Below are positions 1 to 7,377 of a stretch of DNA of 64,000 bases, in pieces. The notes beneath the pieces were generated by a model. The model saw only the letters and a program-made list of their open reading frames with translations, did no database searches and was not told the origin of the DNA. Location of the stretch: contig DASVTU010000039.1 in the NCBI GenBank assembly GCA_036387415.1, positions 62,001 through 126,000 on the forward strand, in the 5' to 3' direction. Position 1 is the first letter of the stretch, and every line of letters starts with the position of its first letter. Made by a program: the position numbers and the translations under genes. Origin of the DNA: DASVTU01 sp036387415 (GTDB lineage Bacteria > Acidobacteriota > Blastocatellia > Pyrinomonadales > Pyrinomonadaceae).

Positions 1-591
1 GGCGACCCCGGCATCGAAATCGAATCGTGGGCTTCGCTCTCGAAAGGCGACGCCGCCAACGTCTCCATGCTTCACTTTGGCGCGCACACCGCCACACACA
101 TCGACGCGCCCGCCCATTTCATCGAAGGCGCGGGCGGCATCCCGACTCTTTCACTCGACGCACTCATCGGCGAAGCGCGCGTCGTCGAGATACCCGAAGA
201 CGTGCGTGCCATCGACGCCGCCAATCTTCCCCTGCACGAACTCGACGGCGCAACACGCGTCCTCTTCAAGACCCGCAACTCGTCGTTCTGGGAAAATCCC
301 GACCGCCAATTTCGAGAAGATTTCACCTACATCGAACCCGACGCCGCGCGTCTGCTCGTCGAACGCGGCGTCCGTCTCGTCGGCATAGATTATCTCTCGG
401 TCGAAAAGTTCAAATCCACAAACTTCGAGACGCACCTCGCGCTCCTTTCGCACGGCGTCGTCATCCTCGAAGGTCTCGACCTTCGCGCGGTCAGCGCGGG
501 CGTCTACGAACTCATCTGCCTGCCGCTTCGCATCGTCGGCGGAAGCGGCGACGGCGCACCCGCACGCGCCGTCCTGCGAACGATTGATTAA
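1..591 (+). CDS. Cyclase family protein (kynurenine formamidase-like), 5' truncated by the window
   Basis: The reading frame is open from base 1, so the true start lies upstream; 196 codons are visible. The diagnostic metal-binding motif of the cyclase/KynB family (HxATHxDxPxHF) is read as HTATHIDAPAHF about residues 30-41. It is followed by the family's typical R-V-L-F-K-T-x-N strand and a G-V-x-L-V-G-I-D-Y-L-S segment near residue 125. Members hydrolyse amide or ester bonds with a divalent metal; the best known one converts N-formylkynurenine to kynurenine. Nothing nearby belongs to tryptophan catabolism, so the substrate is unknown. The missing N-terminus is probably only some 20-30 residues, judged from a usual length of 210-220. 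Family assignment is confident; function is not. Confidence 0.85.
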   Translation, partial: GDPGIEIESWASLSKGDAANVSMLHFGAHTATHIDAPAHFIEGAGGIPTLSLDALIGEARVVEIPEDVRAIDAANLPLHELDGATRVLFKTRNSSFWENPDRQFREDFTYIEPDAARLLVERGVRLVGIDYLSVEKFKSTNFETHLALLSHGVVILEGLDLRAVSAGVYELICLPLRIVGGSGDGAPARAVLRTID

Positions 592-722
592 ACCGAACTG
601 CACAGACTCGCGAACTTCCGCGTTATTTTCGGCGAATTCGGAGACAGCAACTTTTCAAGCCTCGTACTCGTAACGTTTCTACAGCATCACTCTCAACAGC
701 ATTTTCCTCGAAGGAGTACGCG

Positions 723-1082
723 ATGGACAAAATAAATATCTCCGAAAAATTCAGTCTTTTCGACGAATATTGGAAGCCGAAAATTGCGGGCGAAATCAAC
801 GACTCCTACATCAAACTCGTCAAATTCAAAGGCGACTTCGTTTGGCATCATCACGACGACGAAGACGAAATGTTTCTCGTCGTCAAGGGAAGCATGACAA
901 TGAAGCTGCGCGACCGCGACATCACAGTCAGAGAGGGCGAATTCATCATCATCCCGCGCGGCGTCGAACACATGCCCGTCGCCGCAGAGGAAGTGCACGT
1001 GATTCTGCTTGAGCCGAAATCCACGCTCAACACCGGCAACGTCCACAACGACCGCACACTCCCCGAACTTCAACACATCTAA
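723..1082 (+). CDS. Single-domain cupin protein
   Basis: A 119-residue protein that is essentially one small beta-barrel cupin. Cupin motif 1 is visible as WHHHDDEDEMFLVVKG (residues 41-56), with its His, His and Glu metal ligands, and motif 2 as G-E-F-I-I-I-P-R-G-V-E-H-M-P (residues 75-88) with the last His ligand. All four ligands are therefore present and the protein should bind a divalent metal. An AAGGAG ribosome-binding site precedes the ATG. Small cupins of this type include isomerases, dioxygenase relatives and mannose-6-phosphate isomerase-like proteins; no substrate can be assigned. It stands alone between the cyclase fragment and a broken HEAT-like gene. Confidence 0.85.
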   Translation: MDKINISEKFSLFDEYWKPKIAGEINDSYIKLVKFKGDFVWHHHDDEDEMFLVVKGSMTMKLRDRDITVREGEFIIIPRGVEHMPVAAEEVHVILLEPKSTLNTGNVHNDRTLPELQHI

Positions 1083-1152
1083 ACCTGACACGACGCATCG
1101 CAAATGAACGGGCGAACCACTGTTCGCCATTACACGACACGGAAACTCGCAG

Positions 1153-1458
1153 ATGAAATCTCAGAAGCAATTGCGACGGTCAAGTTTTGCTGCCGAGCGT
1201 GCGCTCATGGCGCGACACTCAATCCCTGAATTGATTGAACTTCTCAGAAGCGACGATTTGCGTACACGATTCCTCGCCGAAATGTGTCTGCGCGATGCAA
1301 CCAACACTTGAGTCAGTTTTCAACCTGCGGCTTCGCAGGCCGAACGCGCAGAAGCAATCGCGGAGTGGCGCGCATGGTGGCAATTCAACCGCGCTAAGGA
1401 CAAGAAACGATGGCAAGCTCCAACAAACCAGACGGCGCAAAGAAGAAAGCCAGCTTGA
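1153..1458 (+). pseudogene. HEAT-repeat-like small protein gene interrupted by an in-frame TGA
   Basis: An ATG at 1153 opens a frame containing SIPELIELLRSDDLRTRFLA, a typical HEAT helix pair, followed by L-R-D-A-T-N-T and then TGA at 1309-1311. The same frame continues after the TGA without further stops to 1456-1458. That continuation contains QAERAEAIAEWRAWW, the usual closing segment of small HEAT/PBS-lyase-like proteins. No base needs to be inserted or deleted, so one nonsense codon splits an otherwise coherent gene of about 100 codons. Its 3' end overlaps the next gene by 49 bases. It may be a true pseudogene, a sequencing error or a very recent mutation. Reading TGA as selenocysteine is unlikely because no SECIS-like hairpin follows. 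Confidence 0.6.
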
Positions 1459-1910
1459 CCTCCCCGCCTCAGACCCCTCTAACGAATCCGTCGGCGGCGA
1501 TAACTTCTGCGGCTTCTCATCCTCCTGCACACGTCAACGTCGATGCGCCGGACTACCGCGAGCGCGTCTATGAGATTGTGCGTCGCATCCCTACAGGGCG
1601 CGTGATGACTTACGGGCAGATTGCTGAATTGCTCGGCGAAGGTTACACGGCGCGCACCGTCGGCTTCGTCATGCACGCGGCTGACGAGCATGACCCGTGG
1701 CATCGCGTCATCAACTCGCAGGGCGCGTGCTCGACCGGGCGCGTGCTCTTGCCATCGAATAAACAGCAACGCATGCTCGAAGCCGAAGGCATCGCGTTTG
1801 ATGCGCGCGGGCGTTGCGACCTCGGTCGTTACCGTTGGTCGCCGGATGAGACGGAGGACGCCAATGCAAGCAAGCAGGACGACCCGCAGCCCAGTCTCTT
1901 TAACGATTAG
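1410..1910 (+). CDS. Alkyltransferase-like protein (ATL), MGMT fold without the acceptor cysteine
   Basis: This 166-residue protein carries the DNA-binding/active-site domain of O6-alkylguanine-DNA alkyltransferases: RIPTGRVMTYGQIA (about residues 57-70), the helix-turn-helix, and the active-site region PWHRVINSQGACSTGR (about 98-113). In real MGMT the motif is P-C-H-R-V; here Trp replaces the Cys, the hallmark of ATL proteins. ATLs bind O6-alkylguanine lesions without transferring the alkyl group and hand them to nucleotide excision repair (known for the family). The first 45 residues and the last 25 are low-complexity tails rich in S, T, P, D and Q. AAGGA lies about 10 bases before the ATG. 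Its start overlaps the broken HEAT-like gene. Confidence 0.88.
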   Translation: MASSNKPDGAKKKASLTSPPQTPLTNPSAAITSAASHPPAHVNVDAPDYRERVYEIVRRIPTGRVMTYGQIAELLGEGYTARTVGFVMHAADEHDPWHRVINSQGACSTGRVLLPSNKQQRMLEAEGIAFDARGRCDLGRYRWSPDETEDANASKQDDPQPSLFND

Positions 1911-1998
1911 GCGTTTCAAAATTTGCCACTGAAGACGCCGAGGCACAGAGAAGTTTTTTGAAAGAAAGGCTGAAAATCATCGTCGAGGGAATTGATGC

Positions 1999-2412
1999 AT
2001 GAATAATGAACCGCTACAAAAACGCGTGCCATACGACATAAGCGCGCCGCAATATTCCGTGGCAGCGCACATGGTCACGACCGCTTTCGAGTTGCCGGGG
2101 TTTCGCATCAAACGCAATCTGGGAGTGGTGCGTGGCATCGTCGTGCGTTCGCGCAATCTTTTCGTCAACATCGGCGCGGTGTTCAATGCGATGGTCGGCG
2201 GCAACATCACTGCGTGGACGAAACTCTGCGAACAGACGCGCGCCGAAGCCTTCGACATCATGATTCAACACGCGACCGAACTCGGAGCCAACGCCATCGT
2301 CGGTGCGCGTTACGATGCGACGGAGGTTGCCAGTGGCGCGAGCGAAGTGCTGGCCTACGGCACGGCGGTCGTCGTCGAACCGACGGAAGGCACGGGGATT
2401 TACGATTCGTGA
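1999..2412 (+). CDS. UPF0145 (YbjQ-like) family protein
   Basis: A 137-residue protein matching the YbjQ/UPF0145 family. It has M-V-T-T-A-F-E-L-P-G-F, then the signature G-V-V-R-G-I-V-V-R-S-R-N (residues 42-53), and the conserved end E-L-G-A-N-A-I-V-G-A-R-Y-D-A-T-E (about 94-109). The family forms small homopentamers of unknown function and is sometimes labelled a heavy-metal-binding domain. The gene ends in GTGA, where the GTG is the start of the thioesterase that follows, so the pair is translationally coupled. Confidence 0.85.
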   Translation: MNNEPLQKRVPYDISAPQYSVAAHMVTTAFELPGFRIKRNLGVVRGIVVRSRNLFVNIGAVFNAMVGGNITAWTKLCEQTRAEAFDIMIQHATELGANAIVGARYDATEVASGASEVLAYGTAVVVEPTEGTGIYDS

Positions 2413-2864
2413 AGGATGCGCCGCTCACGCCCATCGAAATCAAACGCGTCGAGGAAGCGTTGTCGCGTGTGCCTTTCGCACGTCTGCTCGGCATCAGTCT
2501 GGGCGAATTCCGACGCGGCGAGGCTACCCTCCACATGGACGCGCGCCCCGAATTGATGCAAAACAACGGCATTATGCATGGCGGCGCAATCGCCTCGCTG
2601 CTCGACACCGCGACCGCCTTCGCCATCCTTACCCTGCTCGACCCCGACCAGACGACCGCCACCGTCGATTTAACCATCCACTATCTCCGCCCGATTCTGC
2701 ACGGAAAAGTTACGGCGCACGCACGCGTCCTCCGCTCCGGTCGTCGGCTCGCAACCATCACCGTGGATGTCACGAACGATGTGGACGAACTCGCCGCAAC
2801 GGCCATAACTACTTACACTAAAACAACTTACCGTTCAAAACCGACCGCCCAACCGCTATCCTGA
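2409..2864 (+). CDS. PaaI-family hotdog-fold thioesterase
   Basis: The 151-residue product contains the hotdog thioesterase signature: N-G-I-M-H-G-G-A-I-A-S-L-L-D-T-A (about residues 54-69), then T-V-D-L-T-I-H-Y-L-R-P-I (about 86-97). It should hydrolyse an acyl- or phenylacetyl-CoA thioester in the cytoplasm; the acyl substrate is not evident. I chose the GTG at 2409 because it overlaps the preceding stop in a GTGA junction and gives a family-typical length. A longer open frame back to 2214 lies inside the upstream gene and is spurious. GAAGGATG just inside the start is not a ribosome-binding site; coupling with the upstream gene is the likely initiation mode. Confidence 0.85.
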   Translation: MKDAPLTPIEIKRVEEALSRVPFARLLGISLGEFRRGEATLHMDARPELMQNNGIMHGGAIASLLDTATAFAILTLLDPDQTTATVDLTIHYLRPILHGKVTAHARVLRSGRRLATITVDVTNDVDELAATAITTYTKTTYRSKPTAQPLS

Positions 2865-2972
2865 CTCTCAAATTGACCGCCCGCCCCAAACTCCACCCTC
2901 GTTTCTTATAAACTCAAGCAAGATAAGAAGTTGCTAAATTTATATAGACAATAAAGGTCGTCGTGTGTAAAA

Positions 2973-4895
2973 ATGTGTTTGGCTAATGCCAACACCGTGT
3001 TGGCTGTAGCGTTCGACCGAACATCCCCGAACTCAATCCCACGCGCCTCTTCCGTTCGCCCAACGACACGCTTCATGCTTTCTCTCTACCACGCTCTACT
3101 AGCACAACATGCGCGACAACTCACTCCGGTGCGTTGTGCGGAGCAGACGATTGCCCAACTTCATCGCTATTTCGAGGATGTGGTGCTGGAAAATAGTCTG
3201 GCGGCATTGGTGGTCGAGAGTTTGCCTTCGGTGGTCGAGCGTTCGTTGCGCGATTTGGCGCGCGTGCGTGATGTCGGACGCGCGGCGCGGCATGCCTTCT
3301 TCTTCATCAGCGCAGACGATGCGATAAGCAAAGTAGTGCCTTCACACACGGGCGAGCGCGAACCTGAGCCGATGCTTTTGCACACGACGCAGGAAGCCGC
3401 CGTCGAGCATTTCGTCGTGATTGCAGACGCGCGTTTCTCTGCGTTGCTCGCCTCCGTGCGTAGTAAAGAGAAGGACGGACAGGACGCGGGCGACGAAGTT
3501 ATCTGGACGTTTGAGCCGGACATCGTCTACTCGGCGCTTGAATACTTGATGGCGCGCGTGACAGCGGAGAAGCCGTTTCAGGCAGCGGCATTTTCGGCAG
3601 CCGTACGGACATGCGTACCCAAGACGACCTCGCTGCAACTCACCGTCTCCGTCACAACCAAACTCGCGCGGTTGCTACAGGAACAGGCAGTGCGCGAAAT
3701 CGCCGTCAACCGTATCGCCAGCGCCATACGCAGTTCGCTCGAACTACCGAGCATCCTTCAAACCACCGTCAACGAGGTCGGGCGCGCACTCGGCGCACAG
3801 CATAGCGCCCTGTGGATTGAGGGTGAACACGGCGAACCGCCACTGACCAATTGCTACTTCCGCGACGGCGAACAGGACGAAGCTGAACGCGCGGAAATCC
3901 TCAGCGACCTCACGGCTTACAGCGTACGTCTCGGCACACGTTTCAAAACATTCGTGCAGGACGGTTGCGGCACGCACGATTCCGGCACGCGCCCGCTCGC
4001 CGTCGTGCCGCTCATCTATCACGAACGCTTCGTCGGTGTGTTACTGGTTCGCTCGGACGATTCGACGCGCGTCTGGCAGGAGAACGAGATTCTGCTGATG
4101 CGAACGGTGGCGGACCAGGTGGCTGTCGCCGTCAACCACGCGCGCCTGTTCGCGCAGATGCAACAGCAAGCATTGACCGACGGATTGACGGGTTGTTTCA
4201 ATCGACGTTCCTTCGAGATGCAACTTGAGCGCGACCTTCATCTCGCGACGCGCATGCGCCAGCCGCTCTCGCTCATCATGCTCGACATCGACTACTTCAA
4301 ACGCGTCAACGACAATCACGGACACGACGCGGGCGACGTGGCGTTGCGTCTTCTGGCAAATGCCCTGCGCGAAGAATTACGCGGCGTCGATACGGCAGCG
4401 CGTTACGGCGGCGAAGAGTTCGCGGTGATTTTGCCGCAGGCGGGCGTCGATGGTGCGCTCGCAGTGGCCGAACGCCTGCGTGCGCGTCTGGAAAGAACCG
4501 AAGTGCCCGGCGTCGGCACGATTACGGCATCCTTTGGCGTCGCCACTTTTCCGCTCCATGCCAGTTCGCGCGACCTTCTTGTGACGACCGCCGACCGCGC
4601 GCTCTATCAAGCCAAAAACACCGGACGCAATCGCGTCTGCGCGCCGCCCGACTCCGAATTTGATTTGACCGACGAGATGTTTGATTTCGGCAACACCATC
4701 ATCGACGGCGACGATAACAGTGGCGTCGACAACGATGGCGTCGGTAAAGATAGTGTCGTCGATAACGACGACGTTGCGCTCGACATGTCAACGGATAAGC
4801 ATGACGAGTTCGTGACAGACGACGACACAGACGCTCCCATGCCGACAGCAGCCGCTCCGTCGTCCGACGATGCGGTGGTTTCGCCCGTGGTTTAA
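2973..4895 (+). CDS. GAF-GGDEF diguanylate cyclase
   Basis: A 640-residue signalling enzyme expected to make cyclic di-GMP from two GTP. An N-terminal region (about 35-220), all alpha/beta, has features reminiscent of DICT-type sensory domains but I am not certain. A GAF domain follows (about 245-400), then a complete GGDEF domain (about 405-565). The active-site loop reads R-Y-G-G-E-E-F (about 475-481), an active variant, and the RxxD product-inhibition site is present as R-G-V-D at the correct distance upstream. The last 70 residues are an acidic D/N/V-rich repeat tail with no known domain. There is no membrane segment, so it is cytosolic. The start is uncertain: ATG 2973 or ATG 3075, neither with a clear ribosome-binding site. 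Confidence 0.88.
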   Translation: MCLANANTVLAVAFDRTSPNSIPRASSVRPTTRFMLSLYHALLAQHARQLTPVRCAEQTIAQLHRYFEDVVLENSLAALVVESLPSVVERSLRDLARVRDVGRAARHAFFFISADDAISKVVPSHTGEREPEPMLLHTTQEAAVEHFVVIADARFSALLASVRSKEKDGQDAGDEVIWTFEPDIVYSALEYLMARVTAEKPFQAAAFSAAVRTCVPKTTSLQLTVSVTTKLARLLQEQAVREIAVNRIASAIRSSLELPSILQTTVNEVGRALGAQHSALWIEGEHGEPPLTNCYFRDGEQDEAERAEILSDLTAYSVRLGTRFKTFVQDGCGTHDSGTRPLAVVPLIYHERFVGVLLVRSDDSTRVWQENEILLMRTVADQVAVAVNHARLFAQMQQQALTDGLTGCFNRRSFEMQLERDLHLATRMRQPLSLIMLDIDYFKRVNDNHGHDAGDVALRLLANALREELRGVDTAARYGGEEFAVILPQAGVDGALAVAERLRARLERTEVPGVGTITASFGVATFPLHASSRDLLVTTADRALYQAKNTGRNRVCAPPDSEFDLTDEMFDFGNTIIDGDDNSGVDNDGVGKDSVVDNDDVALDMSTDKHDEFVTDDDTDAPMPTAAAPSSDDAVVSPVV

Positions 4896-5074
4896 GAGCG
4901 CATTTTTAAGTATTCCCTTCTTCACACTTTCGTCACCTTCCCTCTGTACAATCTGGAAACACTGAGCCTGCGACGGGCGTTTGTCTTTATGAAGCAAAAT
5001 CGCGCATCATAGACGGCGAGATTCTTTATTTAGTCGAGACAGGCGACGCATCGGGCGTCCTCAGTTTTCCGTTT

Positions 5075-6817
5075 ATGCACGACGTACGTAAATTCGCACT
5101 CTATTTTCAGCCTTATAAAAAATCACTCGCGACGGGCATCTTCTGCATTCTCGCTTCGGTCGTCGTCGGTCTATTCGTCCCGCTTCTGGTGGGTCGTGCG
5201 GTTGACGATCTGCGCGCGGGCGTGACGTGGCAGAAGCTTACGAGCTACGCATTGACGATTCTCGGCGTCAGCGCGGTGAGCGGCATTTTTCTTTTTCTTC
5301 AACGCCGCATCATCATCAGCATGTCGCGCCACGTAGAATACGACTTGCGACAGGATTTCTACGCGCATCTGCAACGCCTGCCGCTCTCGTTTTTTCAGGC
5401 GAACCGCGTGGGCGATTTGATGGCACGCGCGACCAACGACCTCTCGGCTGTCAGGCAACTGGCCGGGCCGATGATTATGTACAGCCTTCAGACGCTCTTT
5501 ATCGTCGCCATCATCTTGCCGCTCATGTTGCGTATCAGCGTGCGCCTGACGCTGATGCTGCTGGTGACGATGCCGCTCGTTTCGCTGACGGTCAAATACT
5601 TCGGGCAGCAAGTTCACGTCCGTTTCGAGAAGATTCAGGAGTTCTTCGCGCAGATTTCCGCACGCGCACAGGAAAACTTTTCGGGCGTCCGCGTCGTGCG
5701 AGCATACGCGCAGGAGGATTCGGAGATTGCCGCCTTCAACGATTTGAATCGCCAATACTCCGAACGCAATCTGGCGCTCGTCCGCATTTCCGCCGTGATG
5801 CGACCGCTCCTGCAATTCGTCATCGGCACGGGATACGTTTTGATTCTCTGGTACGGTGGCCTGCTCGCGGTGCGCGGACAGATTACCGTCGGGCAAGTGA
5901 CCGAGTTTATCCTCTATCTGACGCGCCTCATCTGGCCGCTCATTGCGCTCGGCTACGTCGTCAATCTCTATCAACGCGGCACGGCGAGCCTCAAACGCAT
6001 GAATGCCATCTTCGCCATTGAACCCGCAATTAACGACCGTCCGGGCGTCCCTGTGCAACCGCCGATTCGTGGACAGATAGAGTTTCGCAATCTGACGTTT
6101 GCTTACAACGAGCACTCTGCGCCCGTCTTGCGCGACATCAATCTCATCATCGAAGCGGGACAGACCGTGGCCTTCGTCGGGCGCACAGGCACGGGCAAGT
6201 CAACGCTCATGAATCTCGTCCCGCGATTGCTCGACGCGACGCCCGGCACGGTCTTCATCGACGGCATAGCGGTGCGCGATTACCCGCTCGAACAGTTGCG
6301 ACGCGCAACTGGCTACGTTCCACAGGAGACGTTTCTGTTTAGCGATTCGTTGGCGGAAAACATCGCGTTCGGCGTCGAACAGGCCGAGCGCGCAGACATC
6401 GAGTGGGCGGCGGAGATTGCCGGACTCGCGGAAGACGTGCAGAGTTTTCCCGATGGCTTCGACACGCTCGTCGGCGAGCGCGGCATCACTCTCTCCGGCG
6501 GGCAGAAGCAACGCACGGCGATTGCGCGTGCCGTCTTGCGTCAGCCCAAGATTTTGATTCTCGACGACGCGCTCTCGGCCGTCGATACATACACGGAGGA
6601 ACGTATACTGGCGCGCCTGCGCGGCGTCATGCGCGAGCGAACGAGTCTCATTGTCTCGCACCGCATCTCGACCGTCCGCGATGCAGACTTCATCTGCGTC
6701 CTCGACGAAGGGCGCATCATCGAACGCGGCACACACGACGAACTGCTCGCGCGCGGAGGCGAATACGCCGCTCTCTACGAACGGCAGTTGCTCGAAGAAG
6801 AACTGGCGGCCAGCTAA
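5075..6817 (+). CDS. ABC exporter half-transporter, subunit A (degenerate-site NBD)
   Basis: A 580-residue fused membrane/ATPase protein of the MdlA/MsbA type: six predicted TM helices in residues 1-310, then the nucleotide-binding domain. Walker A is G-R-T-G-T-G-K-S (about 367-374), the signature is canonical L-S-G-G-Q (about 471), and Walker B is I-L-I-L-D-D (about 492-497). The residue after the Walker B aspartate, normally the catalytic Glu, is Asp. Subunit B (7378-9237) has the complementary pattern, so the two should form an asymmetric heterodimeric exporter with one degenerate ATP site, as described for TM287/288 and LmrCD. A small membrane protein lies between the two. Substrate unknown (drugs, lipids or peptides). 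Confidence 0.88.
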   Translation: MHDVRKFALYFQPYKKSLATGIFCILASVVVGLFVPLLVGRAVDDLRAGVTWQKLTSYALTILGVSAVSGIFLFLQRRIIISMSRHVEYDLRQDFYAHLQRLPLSFFQANRVGDLMARATNDLSAVRQLAGPMIMYSLQTLFIVAIILPLMLRISVRLTLMLLVTMPLVSLTVKYFGQQVHVRFEKIQEFFAQISARAQENFSGVRVVRAYAQEDSEIAAFNDLNRQYSERNLALVRISAVMRPLLQFVIGTGYVLILWYGGLLAVRGQITVGQVTEFILYLTRLIWPLIALGYVVNLYQRGTASLKRMNAIFAIEPAINDRPGVPVQPPIRGQIEFRNLTFAYNEHSAPVLRDINLIIEAGQTVAFVGRTGTGKSTLMNLVPRLLDATPGTVFIDGIAVRDYPLEQLRRATGYVPQETFLFSDSLAENIAFGVEQAERADIEWAAEIAGLAEDVQSFPDGFDTLVGERGITLSGGQKQRTAIARAVLRQPKILILDDALSAVDTYTEERILARLRGVMRERTSLIVSHRISTVRDADFICVLDEGRIIERGTHDELLARGGEYAALYERQLLEEELAAS

Positions 6818-6862
6818 ATCCGCGACCATCGGCGCGGAAGATGACTGGGAGGGGTTGAGCAG

Positions 6863-7324
6863 ATGATAAACCCGAAGATTGACTCCGCGACGGCCAACGT
6901 CGAGAAGCCTTTGCGGACTACGCACATTATATGGTTTGCCTTTTTCGGTTCGTTTACGATGTTTGTGCTTTTCTCGGAGATGACGAAGTCGGCGTACATC
7001 GACGGCGTTGAAGGCGACATGGGGAATCCGACAGTCGCTTTGGCGCTTCTGTTGGCGGGCGTCGCCGTGGTGGTCGCTTCATTCGTCGTCAAGCGAATGT
7101 TAATGTCGAAGGCGGTGGCGGCGCGGAGTCTAGCGCGCGTGCAGAACGCTTATCAGGTCGCCTTTGTTTTGTGTGAGGTGAGTTATCTTTGCGGGTTCGT
7201 GATGCGCTTCCGCGTCGTGACGAACCTGCACTACATACTTTTTATTCTCGGCGCGCTCGGACTCTTGCTACACAAACCGCGCCGCGATGATTTTCTCAAC
7301 GCCGCTTTTGACCAAAAAGCGTAG
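6863..7324 (+). CDS. Small four-helix membrane protein between exporter subunits
   Basis: A 153-residue protein I do not recognise. Four hydrophobic helices are visible at about residues 22-40, 58-78, 100-117 and 123-138, with a basic C-terminal tail. The second helix pair is linked by a positively charged segment (V-V-K-R-M-L-M-S-K), placing that loop in the cytoplasm by the positive-inside rule. GAGGGGTTGAG precedes the ATG. It lies 45 bases after exporter subunit A and 53 before subunit B, all co-directional, so it is probably in the same transcript. It may be an accessory subunit of the exporter; that is inferred only from position. Confidence 0.7.
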   Translation: MINPKIDSATANVEKPLRTTHIIWFAFFGSFTMFVLFSEMTKSAYIDGVEGDMGNPTVALALLLAGVAVVVASFVVKRMLMSKAVAARSLARVQNAYQVAFVLCEVSYLCGFVMRFRVVTNLHYILFILGALGLLLHKPRRDDFLNAAFDQKA

Positions 7325-7377
7325 GGCGTTTCGCGCACGCAGTCGAAGCATGCGCGGCGGGAATTTTGAGTTAAGCA

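Noticed and set aside
1309..1311. TGA read as selenocysteine in the HEAT-like gene
   Set aside because: HEAT proteins are not selenoproteins and no bacterial SECIS-like hairpin is evident right after the TGA.
5171..6115. A 314-codon open frame opposite the first ABC exporter gene
   Set aside because: The antisense product is H/R/D-rich without domains; the plus-strand gene is unambiguous.
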